Part shown: in pieces, positions 1-9,037 of the stretch
Position numbering within the stretch: the first letter of the stretch is position 1
How the letters are laid out: every line of letters begins with the position of its first letter
From: Teichococcus oryzae
Lineage (GTDB): Bacteria > Pseudomonadota > Alphaproteobacteria > Acetobacterales > Acetobacteraceae
Assembly: GCF_008386565.1 (NCBI RefSeq)
Contig: NZ_VUKA01000001.1
Span: forward strand, 434,001 to 498,000
Direction: 5' to 3'
DNA: 64,000 nt
Position numbers and translations under genes: made by a program
Notes under the pieces: model-generated
What the model was told of the DNA's origin: nothing
The model's database searches: none
What the model saw: the letters and a program-made list of their open reading frames with translations, nothing else

Positions 1-804
1 GCAGCCATAGGAAAGCGGGCGGGGGCGGGCCAGGGCCAGCCCTTCCGCGTGGAACAGGCGGTGCAGCAGGCGGTCCGGCGTCAGGGCATCATCCAGCAAT
101 TCCCGCTCGGTGATGGTGGCGGCCAGGGCCAGGGCGGTTTCCCAGGCATCCTCCTGCTCGGCCTGGCTGATCTCTGGGCCGACGCCGCCCTGGCCGGCGA
201 CCCGCTCCAGGATCAGCGCGGCGGCGCGCCAGCCGGCCGGTGTCGGCGCCGCGGCCAGCCAGACGCGGCTCGCCAGCTGCTCGGAGGTGGCGAAGTAATG
301 TCCCGTCATCTCCGCCAGGCTCGCGCCCTTGATGGCGACGATGCCCTGGTAGCGCTCCATCTCCGCGCCCTGGTCCACGGTGAAGGCGAGGTAGCCCTTG
401 CCCAGCAGCGCATCGGCGCGGGGCGCGGCGTCTTCGGGCAGGCGCGCCCCATCGGCGCGGGCATAGCCGCGCAGGGCGCCATCCTCCGTGCAATCGGCCA
501 GCAGCATGCCGACCGGGCCGTCGCCCTTGGCCTGAAGGCTGAAGCTGCCCTGGAATTTCAGCGCCGTGGACAGCCCCGCCGTCAGCGCCAAAGCCTGGCC
601 CAGCAGCGCCGTCACCGCTTCCGCGTTCTCGTGCCGCGTCAGCAGGGCATCGGCCAGCGGGCCGAGCCGCACCAGGCGGCCCCGCACGGGCCTGTTCTCC
701 AGGTGAAAGGGCTGCACGCCGCGCGGCACGGTGATGTGCGGCACGGGCGGGCGGTCATTGTTGAGGAAGTCCGGGGTGGCGGAGGGTTCGGTGGAATCGG
801 TCAC
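1..804 (-). CDS. hslO: Hsp33 redox-regulated chaperone, C-terminus cut by window edge
   Basis: Hsp33 is a cytoplasmic holdase that is switched on by oxidation and holds unfolding proteins. The frame runs 268 codons from a GTG at 804 to base 1 without a stop, so the gene is partial. After a disordered lead of about 30 residues the Hsp33 core is recognisable (VRGRLVRLG, LLGQALALTAGL, LLADCTEDGALRGYARADG). The last codon inside the window is a Cys in the context PLSYGC, which is where the family begins its C-x-C...C-x-x-C zinc switch. No other start fits: upstream of the GTG the frame has no homology-like sequence. It is the last visible gene of a minus-strand run argD, argF, hydroxylase, hslO. 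An argD-argF-hslO order is common in alphaproteobacteria. The preceding 127-bp gap could carry its own promoter, but I see no convincing -35 box. Confidence 0.9.
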   Translation of the reverse strand, partial: MTDSTEPSATPDFLNNDRPPVPHITVPRGVQPFHLENRPVRGRLVRLGPLADALLTRHENAEAVTALLGQALALTAGLSTALKFQGSFSLQAKGDGPVGMLLADCTEDGALRGYARADGARLPEDAAPRADALLGKGYLAFTVDQGAEMERYQGIVAIKGASLAEMTGHYFATSEQLASRVWLAAAPTPAGWRAAALILERVAGQGGVGPEISQAEQEDAWETALALAATITERELLDDALTPDRLLHRLFHAEGLALARPRPLSYGC

Positions 805-931
805 GCGGGGGGGAACTCTTGCAGGAAAGGGGCGGATCGCTCGGGGCATAGATAGGGCGGGACCAGGCTGGATGCGACCTTGGGCGGCTCCCGGGATGCC
901 AGCCGCGCCCTCCGCGCAGGCCGGCCAGGCC

Positions 932-2131
932 TCAGGGCGCCTCCATCAGCCCCGCCACGATCCGCCGCCGCACCGGGGCCAGATGGTTGCCGAGGCGCAG
1001 CGCCGCTTCCCGCAGCAGGCGGGCGGGGCGTGAGGCCTGGCCATAGATCATCGCTGTGGCGTTGGTGGCCAGGTAAAGCGGCCGCGTCGCCAGGCGATGG
1101 GCGGTGGCGTAGCGGCGCAGCACGTCCGGCCCGGCGAAGTCGCGCCCGGCGGCCAGGGCGGCGCGGATCTCGCGCGCCAGGGTGGCGCCGCCGCGCAGGC
1201 CAAGATTGAAGCCATGCGCGGTGACGGGATGCATCCCCACCGCCGCATCCCCCAGCAACGCCGCCCGGGTGGTGGCGAAGCTCCGGGCATAGGTGGTGAC
1301 CAGGGGATAGGTGTGGCGGGTGCTGACCAGCTCCATGGCGCCAAGGCGCTGGCGGTAGCGGCGGGCCACCTCCGGCCCGAACCCGGCCTCCGGCATGCGC
1401 TCCAGCGCCGCGGCCTCGTCCGGCTCCAGCGTCAGCACGGCCGAGGAACAGTTGTTGTTCAGCGGCAGCATGGCGATGGTCTGGCCGTAATCGAACCATT
1501 CGGTCGCGATGCCATGATGCGGGGCGGCATGGCGCAGCCGGCAGACCATCATGCGCTTGCCGAAATCATGCCGTTCCGCGCGCACGCCGAGCATCTCGCG
1601 CGCCGCGGAGAAGCGGCTGTCGGCCGCGACCACCAGGCCCGCCCGCAACTCCTGGCCATCGGCGAGGGTGATCTCTACCCCTTCCACATCGGTCCGGATG
1701 CCGGAAACGGCCGTGCCGGCGCGGAGCGTGACGCTTTTGGTGGCGCGGACGACCTCGTAAAGGCTGCGGCGGATGGCGTGGTTGGAAACCAGCTTGCCCA
1801 GCTCCGGCTCCGTCCGCTCGGCCGTGTCGAAGCGCAGCGCATAGCCGGAGGTGCCGTTCAGCACCCGCGCCTCGACCAGCGGGGAAATGCTTTCGGCGGG
1901 GATCCGGTCCCAGGCGCCCAGTTCGCGCAGCAGCGCCTGGGAAGCATGGGTGAGGGCGATCTCCCGTCCGTCAAAGGCGGGCTCCGCCAGCGCCGCCTCG
2001 GGCTGGCGTTCCAGCACCTGCACGGCAAGGCCGGTGTTTCCAAGCGACGCGGCGAAGGCGAGGCCCGCCGGCCCGCCGCCGATCACCGCCACGTCGCACC
2101 GCGCCACCTGATCCTGCGAAACGCCTTGCAT
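932..2131 (-). CDS. UbiH/UbiF/UbiM-family FAD-dependent ubiquinone-biosynthesis hydroxylase
   Basis: Flavin monooxygenase of about 399 residues, expected to hydroxylate the benzoquinone ring during ubiquinone synthesis at the inner membrane. The N-terminus has the FAD dinucleotide motif (VIGGGPAGLAFAASL). The middle has the family motif VVAADSRFS. The C-terminal half has the second FAD contact GDAAVGMHPVTAHGFNLGL. The form AHGFNLGL, instead of the GQGLNLGL of UbiH, made me favour the UbiM branch, but this is from memory and the exact ring position is not decided. The ATG at 2131 is chosen because GAGAAGGGC lies just upstream; in-frame starts farther up to 2290 would place the argF terminator inside the coding region. 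It sits between argF and hslO, an insertion into the usual argD-argF-hslO order. Confidence 0.8.
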   Translation of the reverse strand: MQGVSQDQVARCDVAVIGGGPAGLAFAASLGNTGLAVQVLERQPEAALAEPAFDGREIALTHASQALLRELGAWDRIPAESISPLVEARVLNGTSGYALRFDTAERTEPELGKLVSNHAIRRSLYEVVRATKSVTLRAGTAVSGIRTDVEGVEITLADGQELRAGLVVAADSRFSAAREMLGVRAERHDFGKRMMVCRLRHAAPHHGIATEWFDYGQTIAMLPLNNNCSSAVLTLEPDEAAALERMPEAGFGPEVARRYRQRLGAMELVSTRHTYPLVTTYARSFATTRAALLGDAAVGMHPVTAHGFNLGLRGGATLAREIRAALAAGRDFAGPDVLRRYATAHRLATRPLYLATNATAMIYGQASRPARLLREAALRLGNHLAPVRRRIVAGLMEAP

Positions 2132-2250
2132 GCCCTTCTCCCGAGTGGATCCGCCTCCCGTAGAGCGGCAGGGGTCCTGGCGCAAAGTTGGGCCTTTCCC
2201 GGCGTCCCGCAAGCAGCCGGCGATGTCCGGCCAATGGCGCCCATCAACAA

Positions 2251-2281
2251 CGATCCCCCGGGCGCGGGGCCCGGGGGATCG
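2251..2281 (-). terminator. Rho-independent terminator after argF
   Basis: Perfect 13-bp inverted repeat (CGATCCCCCGGGC at 2251-2263 and its complement at 2269-2281) with a 5-nt loop. It lies 32 bp beyond the argF stop on the minus strand and is followed on that strand by TTGTTG. It probably ends the argD-argF transcript before the hydroxylase gene. Confidence 0.65.
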
Positions 2282-2313
2282 TGCCGGCACGGATCAGGAG
2301 GCGGAAAGCCTTG

Positions 2314-3264
2314 TCACAACCCCGCCAGGGCCCAGAGCAGAACACCCTTCTGGGCGTGCAGGCGGTTCTCCGCCTCGTCGAACACCACCGATTGCGGACC
2401 CTCGATCACCGCCTCGGTGATTTCCTCGCCGCGATGGGCGGGCAGGCAGTGCATGACGATGGCATCCGGCGCCGCCTGCGCCAGCAGCGCCTCGTTCAGC
2501 TGGTAGGGGGCAAGCTGGTTGTGCCGGGCGGTGGGGCCGCCATCCTTCTCGTCCGACATGCTGACCCAGGTGTCGGTGACGACGCAGGCGGCGCCCCGCA
2601 CCGCTTCCACCGGGTCGGAGGTCAGCTCGATGGTGGCGCCCTCGCGGCGGGCCCAGTCGATCAACTGGGCGGGGGGCGCCAGCTCCGGCGGGGTGGCGAG
2701 GCGCAGGGTGAAGTTGAAGCGCGCCGCCGCCTGGATAAAGGATTGCGCCACGTTGTTGCCGTCGCCGGTCCAGGCGATGACCTTGCCGGCGATCGGCCCG
2801 CGATGCTCCTCGAAGGTCAGCACGTCGGCCATCAGCTGGCAGGGATGGGACACGTCGGTCAGGCCGTTGATCACCGGCACGGTGGCATGCCGCGCCAGTT
2901 CCCGCAGCTTGGCCACGCTGTCGGTGCGCAGCATGATGGCGTCCACATAGCGGGACAGCACCCGCGCCGTGTCGGCCACGCTCTCGCCCCGGCCCAGCTG
3001 CATTTCCTTGGCGGACAGCATGATCGGGTGCCCGCCGAGCTGGTGGACGCCGACCTCGAAGGACACGCGGGTGCGGGTGGATGGCTTCTCGAAGATCAGC
3101 CCCACCGTCTTGCCGGCCAACGGCTTGTCCTTGAGCTGACCGGACTTGGCGCGCGCCGCGAGGTCGAGCATGCGGCGCAGCGTCGGCGCGTCGAAATCCG
3201 ACAGCTCCAGAAAGTGGCGGGGGGGCGTGACGCCCCCCTCGCTCGGCTTCAGGCTCACGCTCAC
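2314..3264 (-). CDS. argF: Ornithine carbamoyltransferase
   Basis: Catalyses ornithine + carbamoyl phosphate to citrulline + phosphate in arginine synthesis, in the cytoplasm. The 316-residue protein has the usual family length. The carbamoyl-phosphate motif STRTR is at about residues 61-65 ([13 protein letters not shown]). The ornithine-binding and catalytic motif [10 protein letters not shown] is near residue 270, and [13 protein letters not shown] is the second substrate loop. Its ATG overlaps the argD stop in an ATGA arrangement, so the two are translationally coupled in an argD-argF operon. A strong hairpin 32 bp downstream ends the transcript. Confidence 0.97.
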   Translation of the reverse strand: MSVSLKPSEGGVTPPRHFLELSDFDAPTLRRMLDLAARAKSGQLKDKPLAGKTVGLIFEKPSTRTRVSFEVGVHQLGGHPIMLSAKEMQLGRGESVADTARVLSRYVDAIMLRTDSVAKLRELARHATVPVINGLTDVSHPCQLMADVLTFEEHRGPIAGKVIAWTGDGNNVAQSFIQAAARFNFTLRLATPPELAPPAQLIDWARREGATIELTSDPVEAVRGAACVVTDTWVSMSDEKDGGPTARHNQLAPYQLNEALLAQAAPDAIVMHCLPAHRGEEITEAVIEGPQSVVFDEAENRLHAQKGVLLWALAGL

Positions 3265-4460
3265 TTGGCGGGAGCCTTCAGGGTCGCGGCCATGCGCTGC
3301 GCCGCGCGCTCGAGGCGCGCAAGCGCCTCGTCAGCCTCGGCCTCGGTGATGATCAGCGGCGGCGCCAAGCGCAGCACGTTCTGGCCGGCGGCAACGGTGA
3401 GCAGCCCTTCCTCCACCGCCGCGGCCTGCATCTCGGCGTTGGAAACCGCCGGCACCAGTTGCAGGCCGACCAGCAGCCCGGCGCCCCGCACGCCCGAAGC
3501 GACCTCCGGGTTGCGGGCGGCGAGGTCCTGCAACCCGCGCCACAGGTGCCGCGCCACGCGGTCCACATTGTCGAGGAAGCCCGGCGCCAGAACCACGTCC
3601 AGCACGGCGTTGCCGGCGGCGCAGGCCAGCGGGTTGCCGCCATAGGTGGTGCCATGCGTGCCGGGCACGAGGTGCTTGGCCACCTTTTCCTTCGCCAGGA
3701 TGGCGCCCAGCGGGAAGCCGCCGCCGATGCCCTTGGCCGAGGACATCACGTCCGGCTCGATGCCGGCCCATTGATGCGCCCACAGCTTGCCGGAGCGGCC
3801 CATGCCGGTCTGCACCTCGTCCAGCGCCAGCAGGATGCCGTATTCGTCGCAGACGGCGCGAAGCTCCTGCAGGAAGCGGAGGTCGGCCGGGCGGACGCCG
3901 CCCTCGCCCTGGATCGGCTCGATCATGATGGCGGCGGTGGAGCCGTCGATGGCGTCCCGCACCGCGTTCATGTTGCCGAAGGGGAGATGCCTGTAGCCTT
4001 CCACCACCGGGCCGAAGCCGGCCAGGTATTTCGGGTTGCCCGTCGCCGCCAGCGTCGCCAGCGTGCGGCCGTGAAAGGCGCCCTCGAAGCAGAGAAAGCC
4101 GAACTTCTCGGGGTGGCCGTTCTCCGCATGGTATTTGCGGACGGCCTTCATCATGCCCTCATTCGCCTCGGCGCCCGAGTTGCAGAAGAACACGCTGTCG
4201 GCGAAGGAGCTTTCCACCAGCCGGGCGGCCAGGCGCTCGGCCTGAGGCACCCGGTACAGGTTGGAAACGTGCATCACCTGCGCCGCCTGCTCCTGGATGG
4301 TCTTCACCAGGTGCGGGTGGGCGTGGCCGACGGAGGTGGTGGCGATGCCGGAGCCGAAATCCAGGAATCGTCGCCCATCCGTGGTCCACAGCCAGGCGCC
4401 TTCACCCCGCTCAAAGGCGAGGTCGGCACGGTTGTAGGTCGGCATCAGGGCGGGGATCAC
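3261..4460 (-). CDS. argD: Acetylornithine aminotransferase
   Basis: PLP enzyme that transaminates N-acetylglutamate semialdehyde to N-acetylornithine (often also used for succinyl-diaminopimelate in lysine synthesis). Landmarks are [15 protein letters not shown] near the N-terminus, [38 protein letters not shown], and the PLP lysine in [15 protein letters not shown] chose the GTG at 4460 ([14 protein letters not shown], 399 residues) because GGAGAAG lies 8 nt upstream; the next ATG at 4445 has no such site. The open frame extends to 4577, but that part is proline/arginine-rich noise. First gene of the argD-argF operon and divergent from the secreted repeat protein at 4664. Confidence 0.95.
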   Translation of the reverse strand: MIPALMPTYNRADLAFERGEGAWLWTTDGRRFLDFGSGIATTSVGHAHPHLVKTIQEQAAQVMHVSNLYRVPQAERLAARLVESSFADSVFFCNSGAEANEGMMKAVRKYHAENGHPEKFGFLCFEGAFHGRTLATLAATGNPKYLAGFGPVVEGYRHLPFGNMNAVRDAIDGSTAAIMIEPIQGEGGVRPADLRFLQELRAVCDEYGILLALDEVQTGMGRSGKLWAHQWAGIEPDVMSSAKGIGGGFPLGAILAKEKVAKHLVPGTHGTTYGGNPLACAAGNAVLDVVLAPGFLDNVDRVARHLWRGLQDLAARNPEVASGVRGAGLLVGLQLVPAVSNAEMQAAAVEEGLLTVAAGQNVLRLAPPLIITEAEADEALARLERAAQRMAATLKAPAK

Positions 4461-4663
4461 GCGAACACTTCTCCGCAGTCGCCGCGGCCCGCGCGCCTGT
4501 CGCGTGGGTTCCGCGGAAACAGCGACACTGACGCAAAGGCGCCGCCTGGTCAAAGGGCTGCGGGTTGCCTGCCGCACGAGCCGATGGCCGCAACCGTCCA
4601 GGTGGATGGACCGTTCCCTGGGCTCAACCGGCGCGCAGGCGCCGACGGAGAAGGAGAACGCTC

Positions 4664-5122
4664 ATGGCCCTTGCCGCTCGTCCCCGTTCCGCATTCCGCT
4701 TCCTGTTGCCGCTGGCGGCGGCCGGGCTGGCCGGCCTGTCCGGGGCGGCCCTGGCCCAGTCAGGTCCGGGCACCGCCACGCCGGCGCCGCAGGCGCAGAA
4801 CGCTCCCGCCGGCAGCAGCGGCAGCGGTGAGCAAACCCTGCAGAACAACTCGGCGACGCGGGCGCTGGACCGTGCCGCCGGCACCAACACCTCGGGCGCC
4901 TACCCGGGCCAGTCCGACGGCATGCCGGGCAACCCGCCGGGCACGGCAGCCACCCGCGCGCTGGACCGCGCCGCCGGCACCAACACTTCGGGCGCCTATC
5001 CCCAGAACGAGGGCAACACCACCACGCCCCCCGCCACCGGGCGCGGTTCCGGGCCGGATGCGGCACCCGCCGCGCCGGGCATGGCGGCACCGGGCCAGGG
5101 TAGTGGCACGGCTTCGCGCTGA
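4664..5122 (+). CDS. Small secreted protein with a duplicated 18-residue motif, unknown function
   Basis: I do not recognise a named family. The 152-residue product starts at an ATG preceded by GGAGAAGGAGAACGCTC, a very good ribosome binding site. Residues 1-32 are a classical signal peptide (basic start, hydrophobic core LLPLAAAGLAGLSGAAL, cut after ALAQ). The mature part is low-complexity Gly/Pro/Ala/Thr except for an 18-residue motif, ATRALDRAAGTNTSGAYP, present twice at residues 64-81 and 96-113. The two copies are identical in protein but differ at seven silent positions in DNA. The protein is therefore likely periplasmic or extracellular and largely unstructured. It is divergent from argD and convergent with the dGTPase-like gene. 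A cell-surface or stress role is only a guess. Confidence 0.7.
   Translation: MALAARPRSAFRFLLPLAAAGLAGLSGAALAQSGPGTATPAPQAQNAPAGSSGSGEQTLQNNSATRALDRAAGTNTSGAYPGQSDGMPGNPPGTAATRALDRAAGTNTSGAYPQNEGNTTTPPATGRGSGPDAAPAAPGMAAPGQGSGTASR
4853..5002 (+). repeat. Two degenerate 54-bp coding repeats
   Basis: Copies at 4853-4906 and 4949-5002 encode the same 18 residues. They differ at seven third-codon positions and at no amino acid. The 42 bp between them encodes a Gly/Pro-rich linker. Confidence 0.75.
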
Positions 5123-5191
5123 GGGCGGAAGCGAGAACCGCGCGCACGGCCAGGCGCCGGAGGAAACGGCGCCTGGTTCAAACCCGCTGGC

Positions 5192-6499
5192 TCAAAGCCC
5201 GCGCAGGCGCGCCGCCAGGGTCGCCGCATACTGGTCAGTCATGCCGGCAACAAAGTCGATGGCGCAGCGCAACGTTTCGGTGGGCGAGAATTCCCGCTTC
5301 GGGTGATAGTCCTGCATCAGGGCCAGCGCCTGGCGTGGGCGCAACGGCAGCCGGTCCTCCGGCAGGGTGTGGAAGGCCAGGCAGGCTTCCAGGAACACGG
5401 TGAGGGTTTTTTCCAGCACGTCGCGCGCGCCGATCTCGAACTCGGCCTTGCTGGGATGGGTGTAGAGCGTGTCGCCATTGCTTTTCTGCAGGGCCGCGAA
5501 GGGATCACGCAGGGCCGGGTCGATCAGGTCGATCAGGCCGGCGCGCTGCATGCGGCCGGCCAGGATCGCGCCGCGATGCGCGCAGAAGGCATCCTTCACC
5601 GCCCCGATCAGCCGCCCCGCCGCCTGGGAGCGGAGCAGGGCCAGCTTCTGGGATACGTTGTCTTCCTCGTCGAGGCGGGCGCGGTCCACCGCGGCCAGGG
5701 GCAGCAGCAGCGCCTCGGCATCCGCATAGGAGGTGATGCGCAGCTCCACCGCGTCTTCCAGATCGGCGAGGCTGTAGGTGATGTCGTCCGCCGCCTCCAT
5801 CAGCCACACGGCGGGATGGCGGGGCAGGGGGCCGGCCAGCCCGCAGGCCCTGGCAACGGCGGCGAAGGCTTCGGCCTCGGTTTCGAAGCGGTTGAACTTC
5901 ACGCCGGGCCGGCCCCGCCTCCCGGCACGCGGGTCGGTGGCGGCCCAGGGATATTTGATGCAGGCGCCGAGGCTGGCCATGGTGAGCTTCAGCCCGCCGC
6001 GCTCGCGATAGCCATCGGCGCGGGTGAGGATGCGGAAGCCCTGAGCATTGCCGTCGAAGAAGTGCAGGTCGGCGTCCAGTTCCAGGCCGCTGCGCCGTGC
6101 CTCGGCAGCCAGCCATTCCGCCATGTAGTCGGCGATCACCTCCTCGCCCGCATGGCCGAAGGGCGGGTTGCCGATGTCGTGCGCCAGGCAGGTGGCCTGT
6201 ACCAGATAGCCGAGATCGTCCGGCGTGTGCCCTGCCGCGGCCAGCTCGTCCCGCAACTCCGAGCCCACGGCGAAGCCGATGGAGCGGCCGACCGAGGCCA
6301 CCTCCAGCGTGTGGACGAGCCGGTTGCGCACATGCGCGTTGGTGACCATCGGATGCACCTGGGTCTTCTGCTGCAGCCGCCGGAAGGGGCGGGAGAAGAC
6401 GATGCGGTCCTGGTCGATCTGGAAGGGGTTGCGGGTCGGCGTCTGCCGGGGCGGGGAGGCGGGAAAGCGGCCGGTGTTAAACAGCGCGGCCCATTCCAT
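5192..6499 (-). CDS. dgt: HD-domain deoxyguanosinetriphosphate triphosphohydrolase-like protein
   Basis: Predicted to hydrolyse dNTPs to nucleoside and tripolyphosphate. The 435-residue protein has the family lead RTPTRNPFQIDQDRIVFS, FRRLQQKTQV, the first metal His in RLVHTLEVASVGRSIG, and the HD pair in LAHDIGNPPFGHAGE. The family's distal segment DDITYSLADLEDA is also intact. ATG at 6499 is preferred: AAGGAG lies 7 nt upstream, whereas the alternative GTG at 6502 would leave only 4 nt. It begins 12-15 bp after the hldE stop, so the two are likely one transcript. In alphaproteobacteria these proteins belong to the type 2 subgroup, whose physiological substrate is uncertain. Confidence 0.9.
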   Translation of the reverse strand: MEWAALFNTGRFPASPPRQTPTRNPFQIDQDRIVFSRPFRRLQQKTQVHPMVTNAHVRNRLVHTLEVASVGRSIGFAVGSELRDELAAAGHTPDDLGYLVQATCLAHDIGNPPFGHAGEEVIADYMAEWLAAEARRSGLELDADLHFFDGNAQGFRILTRADGYRERGGLKLTMASLGACIKYPWAATDPRAGRRGRPGVKFNRFETEAEAFAAVARACGLAGPLPRHPAVWLMEAADDITYSLADLEDAVELRITSYADAEALLLPLAAVDRARLDEEDNVSQKLALLRSQAAGRLIGAVKDAFCAHRGAILAGRMQRAGLIDLIDPALRDPFAALQKSNGDTLYTHPSKAEFEIGARDVLEKTLTVFLEACLAFHTLPEDRLPLRPRQALALMQDYHPKREFSPTETLRCAIDFVAGMTDQYAATLAARLRGL

Positions 6500-6514
6500 C
6501 ACCCCGCTCCTTCG

Positions 6515-8071
6515 TCAGCCCCGGATGCGGGCCACGGTGGCGGTGGTGGAATTGCCCGGCAGCAATTCGGCCAGCCGCACCACGCCGCCCCAATCCTGCA
6601 CCAGCTCCCCGCCGACCACCTGCTCCACCGTGTAGTCGGCGCCCTTCACCAGCACCTCGGGGCGCAGCAGCCGGATCAGCTCCACCGGGGTGTCCTCCTC
6701 GAACAGGGTGACGAGGTCCACGGTGGCGAGAGAGGCCAGCACGGCGGCGCGGGCTGCCTCGGGCTGCACCGGGCGGGTCGGACCCTTGAGCCGCTTCACC
6801 GAGGAATCGGCGTTGAGGCCGACCACCAGCCGGTCGCACCAGGAGCGCGCCTGTTCCAGGAGGTGGACATGGCCGGGATGCAGCAGGTCGAAGCAGCCAT
6901 TGGTGAAGCCGATCCGCCAGCCGCGCTGGCGCCAGCGCTCCACCTGCTCGGCGGCGGCGGCGCGGCGCTTCACCTTGCGCAGCGCGCCGCGCTCCGGCGT
7001 CAGCGCCTCCATCAGGTCGTCCTCGCGGGCGACGGCGGTGCCGATCTTGCCCACCACCAGCCCGCCGGCGATGTTGGCCAGCCGGGCCGCGACCGGCAGC
7101 GGCAGCCCGGCGGCATAGCCGGCGGCCAGCACGGCCACCACCGTGTCGCCGGCGCCGGACACGTCATGCACCTCCGGCGCCTCGGCCGGCATGTGATAAA
7201 CCGCTTCGCCCTCCAGCAGGGTCATGCCGTCCTCGGAGCGGGTCACCAGCACGGCGCCGAAGCCATGCCGGTCACGCAGGCTGCGGGCGGCGGCGACGAT
7301 CTCCTCCTCGGTGTTCACCGGCATCCCGGCGGCGAGGCGCAACTCGGCGCGGTTCGGGGTGATCACGTCGGCCCCGGCATAACGGCTGTAATCATCGCCC
7401 TTGGGATCGACGATGACGCGCCGCCCGGCGGCCTTGGCGGCGGCGATCAGCCGCTCCGGCACGTCCCCGGCCAGCACGCCCTTGCGGTAGTCGGACAGCA
7501 CCATCACCGAGGTGGCGGCCACCGTGTCGGCCGCGATGCGCACCATCCGGTCGGCCAGGCGCTGATGCACGGGCCGGGCGATCTCGTGGTCGGCGCGCAG
7601 CAATTGCTGGCCGCTGGCGATGTAGCGGGTCTTGGTGGTGGTGGCGCGGCCGCCCTGCACCAGCAGCCAGGGCTCGACGCGCGGCTGGCCGCCGATCAGC
7701 CCGGTGAGGTCGGAGCCGGCCTGGTCATCCCCCACCACGGACAGAAAGGCCACCCCGGCGCCCAGCGCCGTCAGGTTGCGCACCACATTGCCGGCGCCGC
7801 CCGGCATCGCCACCTCGCGCTCCACCGCCACCACCGGCACCGGGGCCTCGGGCGAGATGCGGTCGACATGGCCGTAAACATAGCGGTCCAGCATGGCGTC
7901 GCCCACCACCAGCACGGAGGCGCGCTTCAGCATCCGCACCGCTTCGGTGAGGTCGGCGACATTGGGCACGGCTGCGGACACGTTGTTGGGCGCCTCCGGC
8001 GCGGGGGCGCTGGCGGATGGATCGCCGGGAGTGCCGGTCGAGGAAGACGAGGGGGGCACGGGGCCTTGCAT
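6515..8071 (-). CDS. hldE: Bifunctional heptose-7-phosphate kinase / heptose-1-phosphate adenylyltransferase
   Basis: Makes ADP-heptose for the lipopolysaccharide inner core. The N-terminal ribokinase-type domain has VLVVGDAMLDRYVYG, PEAPVPVV, GGAGNVVRNLTALGA and the catalytic DVSGAGDTVVAVLAAG. The C-terminal nucleotidyltransferase domain has GFTNGCFDLLHPGHVHLL and ends VARIRG, so both activities appear complete. The start is uncertain: ATG at 8071 has AGG about 10 nt upstream, and ATGs at 8095 and 8125 are in frame. All give a Pro/Ser-rich extension of 35-55 residues before the conserved domain. The gene stops just before the dGTPase-like gene and lies below a phosphoesterase gene on the same strand. 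Confidence 0.93.
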   Translation of the reverse strand: MQGPVPPSSSSTGTPGDPSASAPAPEAPNNVSAAVPNVADLTEAVRMLKRASVLVVGDAMLDRYVYGHVDRISPEAPVPVVAVEREVAMPGGAGNVVRNLTALGAGVAFLSVVGDDQAGSDLTGLIGGQPRVEPWLLVQGGRATTTKTRYIASGQQLLRADHEIARPVHQRLADRMVRIAADTVAATSVMVLSDYRKGVLAGDVPERLIAAAKAAGRRVIVDPKGDDYSRYAGADVITPNRAELRLAAGMPVNTEEEIVAAARSLRDRHGFGAVLVTRSEDGMTLLEGEAVYHMPAEAPEVHDVSGAGDTVVAVLAAGYAAGLPLPVAARLANIAGGLVVGKIGTAVAREDDLMEALTPERGALRKVKRRAAAAEQVERWRQRGWRIGFTNGCFDLLHPGHVHLLEQARSWCDRLVVGLNADSSVKRLKGPTRPVQPEAARAAVLASLATVDLVTLFEEDTPVELIRLLRPEVLVKGADYTVEQVVGGELVQDWGGVVRLAELLPGNSTTATVARIRG

Positions 8072-8147
8072 CGGATCGTTGCCTAGCGCAGCCATACCGC
8101 GCTGCGCAAGGCATGGCCCGGCCAAGGCCAGGCTGGCGGAACGCTCC

Positions 8148-8831
8148 TCATGCGGAGAGAAAGCGCAGCATGTCGGCTTCCAGCACCAGGGCGGTCAGGG
8201 GGCCGCCCGCGACGGCGCCGGTGTCGATGCCGATGCGGTGGCGGCGCAGTTCGGGCGCGCGGCTGGGCGTGTGGCCATGCACCACGACCCGCTCCAGCGG
8301 ATGCGGCCAGGACAGAAAAGGCTCCCGGATCCAGAGCAGGTCCTGCTCCCGCTGAAGGCTGAAGGGCCGGCGGGGATCGATGCCGGCATGCACGAACAGA
8401 TAGTCGCCGGCCTGCCAGGACAGGGTGGTGGCGCGCAGCAGCGCCAGATGCGCCTCGGGCGGGCCGGCGGGGCCATAGCTGCGCAGCGTCGTGCGGCCGC
8501 CATTGGCCAGCCACAGATCCTCGGCCGCCGTGCCGGGGCCGGCGGCCAGCGCTTCCAGCATCATCACCTCGTGATTGCCGCGCAGCAGAACCGTTTCCGC
8601 GTCCGGCAAGGGCGGCGGCTGCATCAGCCGCTTCAGCACGCCGGCCGAATCCGGGCCGCGATCGACGTAATCGCCAAGATGGACCACGGCGCAGCGCTCA
8701 GTCGGCGACAAGTCCCAGTCGGCCGCGATGGCGGCGTGCAGGGCGGCCAGCCGCGCGGCACAGCCATGGATGTCGCCGATCGCGTAAACCCGCAATCCTG
8801 GCGGCAGGGAACCCGGCGCGAGCATGGACAT
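8148..8831 (-). CDS. Calcineurin-like metallophosphoesterase (serine/threonine phosphatase family)
   Basis: Phosphatase of about 227 residues with the full set of metal motifs: YAIGDIHG, HLGDYVDRG, LLRGNHE, FVHAGIDP and VVHGHTPS. This is the PPP-type bacterial Ser/Thr protein phosphatase or bis-nucleoside polyphosphate phosphatase class; the substrate cannot be read from sequence. ATG at 8831 (followed by another at 8825) puts GDIHG at about residue 19, which is usual; the frame is open further upstream to 8951 but with no family sequence. No strong ribosome binding site is visible. It is followed after 50-75 bp by hldE on the same strand. Confidence 0.88.
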   Translation of the reverse strand: MSMLAPGSLPPGLRVYAIGDIHGCAARLAALHAAIAADWDLSPTERCAVVHLGDYVDRGPDSAGVLKRLMQPPPLPDAETVLLRGNHEVMMLEALAAGPGTAAEDLWLANGGRTTLRSYGPAGPPEAHLALLRATTLSWQAGDYLFVHAGIDPRRPFSLQREQDLLWIREPFLSWPHPLERVVVHGHTPSRAPELRRHRIGIDTGAVAGGPLTALVLEADMLRFLSA

Positions 8832-8946
8832 GGCCTGTGCCCGGCCCTTTAAAGGTCCACAGCGCCGCGGCTGCCATGGTGGGCAGCAGCCGGGGCAGCC
8901 ATCCGGCGCAAGTTTATGGTCGGGGTGCGCGACGTTTGGGCCATGC

Positions 8947-9008
8947 GGCAACTCCCGCGATCTGCAGGATCGCTGCGGATGGAATTCCGGGCATCCGGGG
9001 GAGTTGCC
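8947..9008. other. Three-way-junction inverted-repeat element (putative structured RNA or repeat)
   Basis: A 10-bp perfect closing stem (GGCAACTCCC at 8947-8956 with its complement at 8999-9008) encloses two further perfect 6-bp hairpins: GCGATC/GATCGC at 8957-8962 and 8968-8973, and CGGATG/CATCCG at 8976-8981 and 8992-8997. It lies 29 bp past the stop of the quiC-type gene on the minus strand, in a 206-bp gap before the phosphoesterase gene. There is no T-run on either side, so it is not a classical terminator. The pairing is read directly; function is unknown. Confidence 0.55.
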
Positions 9009-9037
9009 GGCCCCTTGCCCTTGTTACGGCGAAAACA

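Noticed and set aside
5303-8086. A 927-codon plus-strand frame over the dGTPase-like and hldE genes
   Set aside because: Antisense to two genes with intact motifs; Gln/His/Gly-rich without domains.
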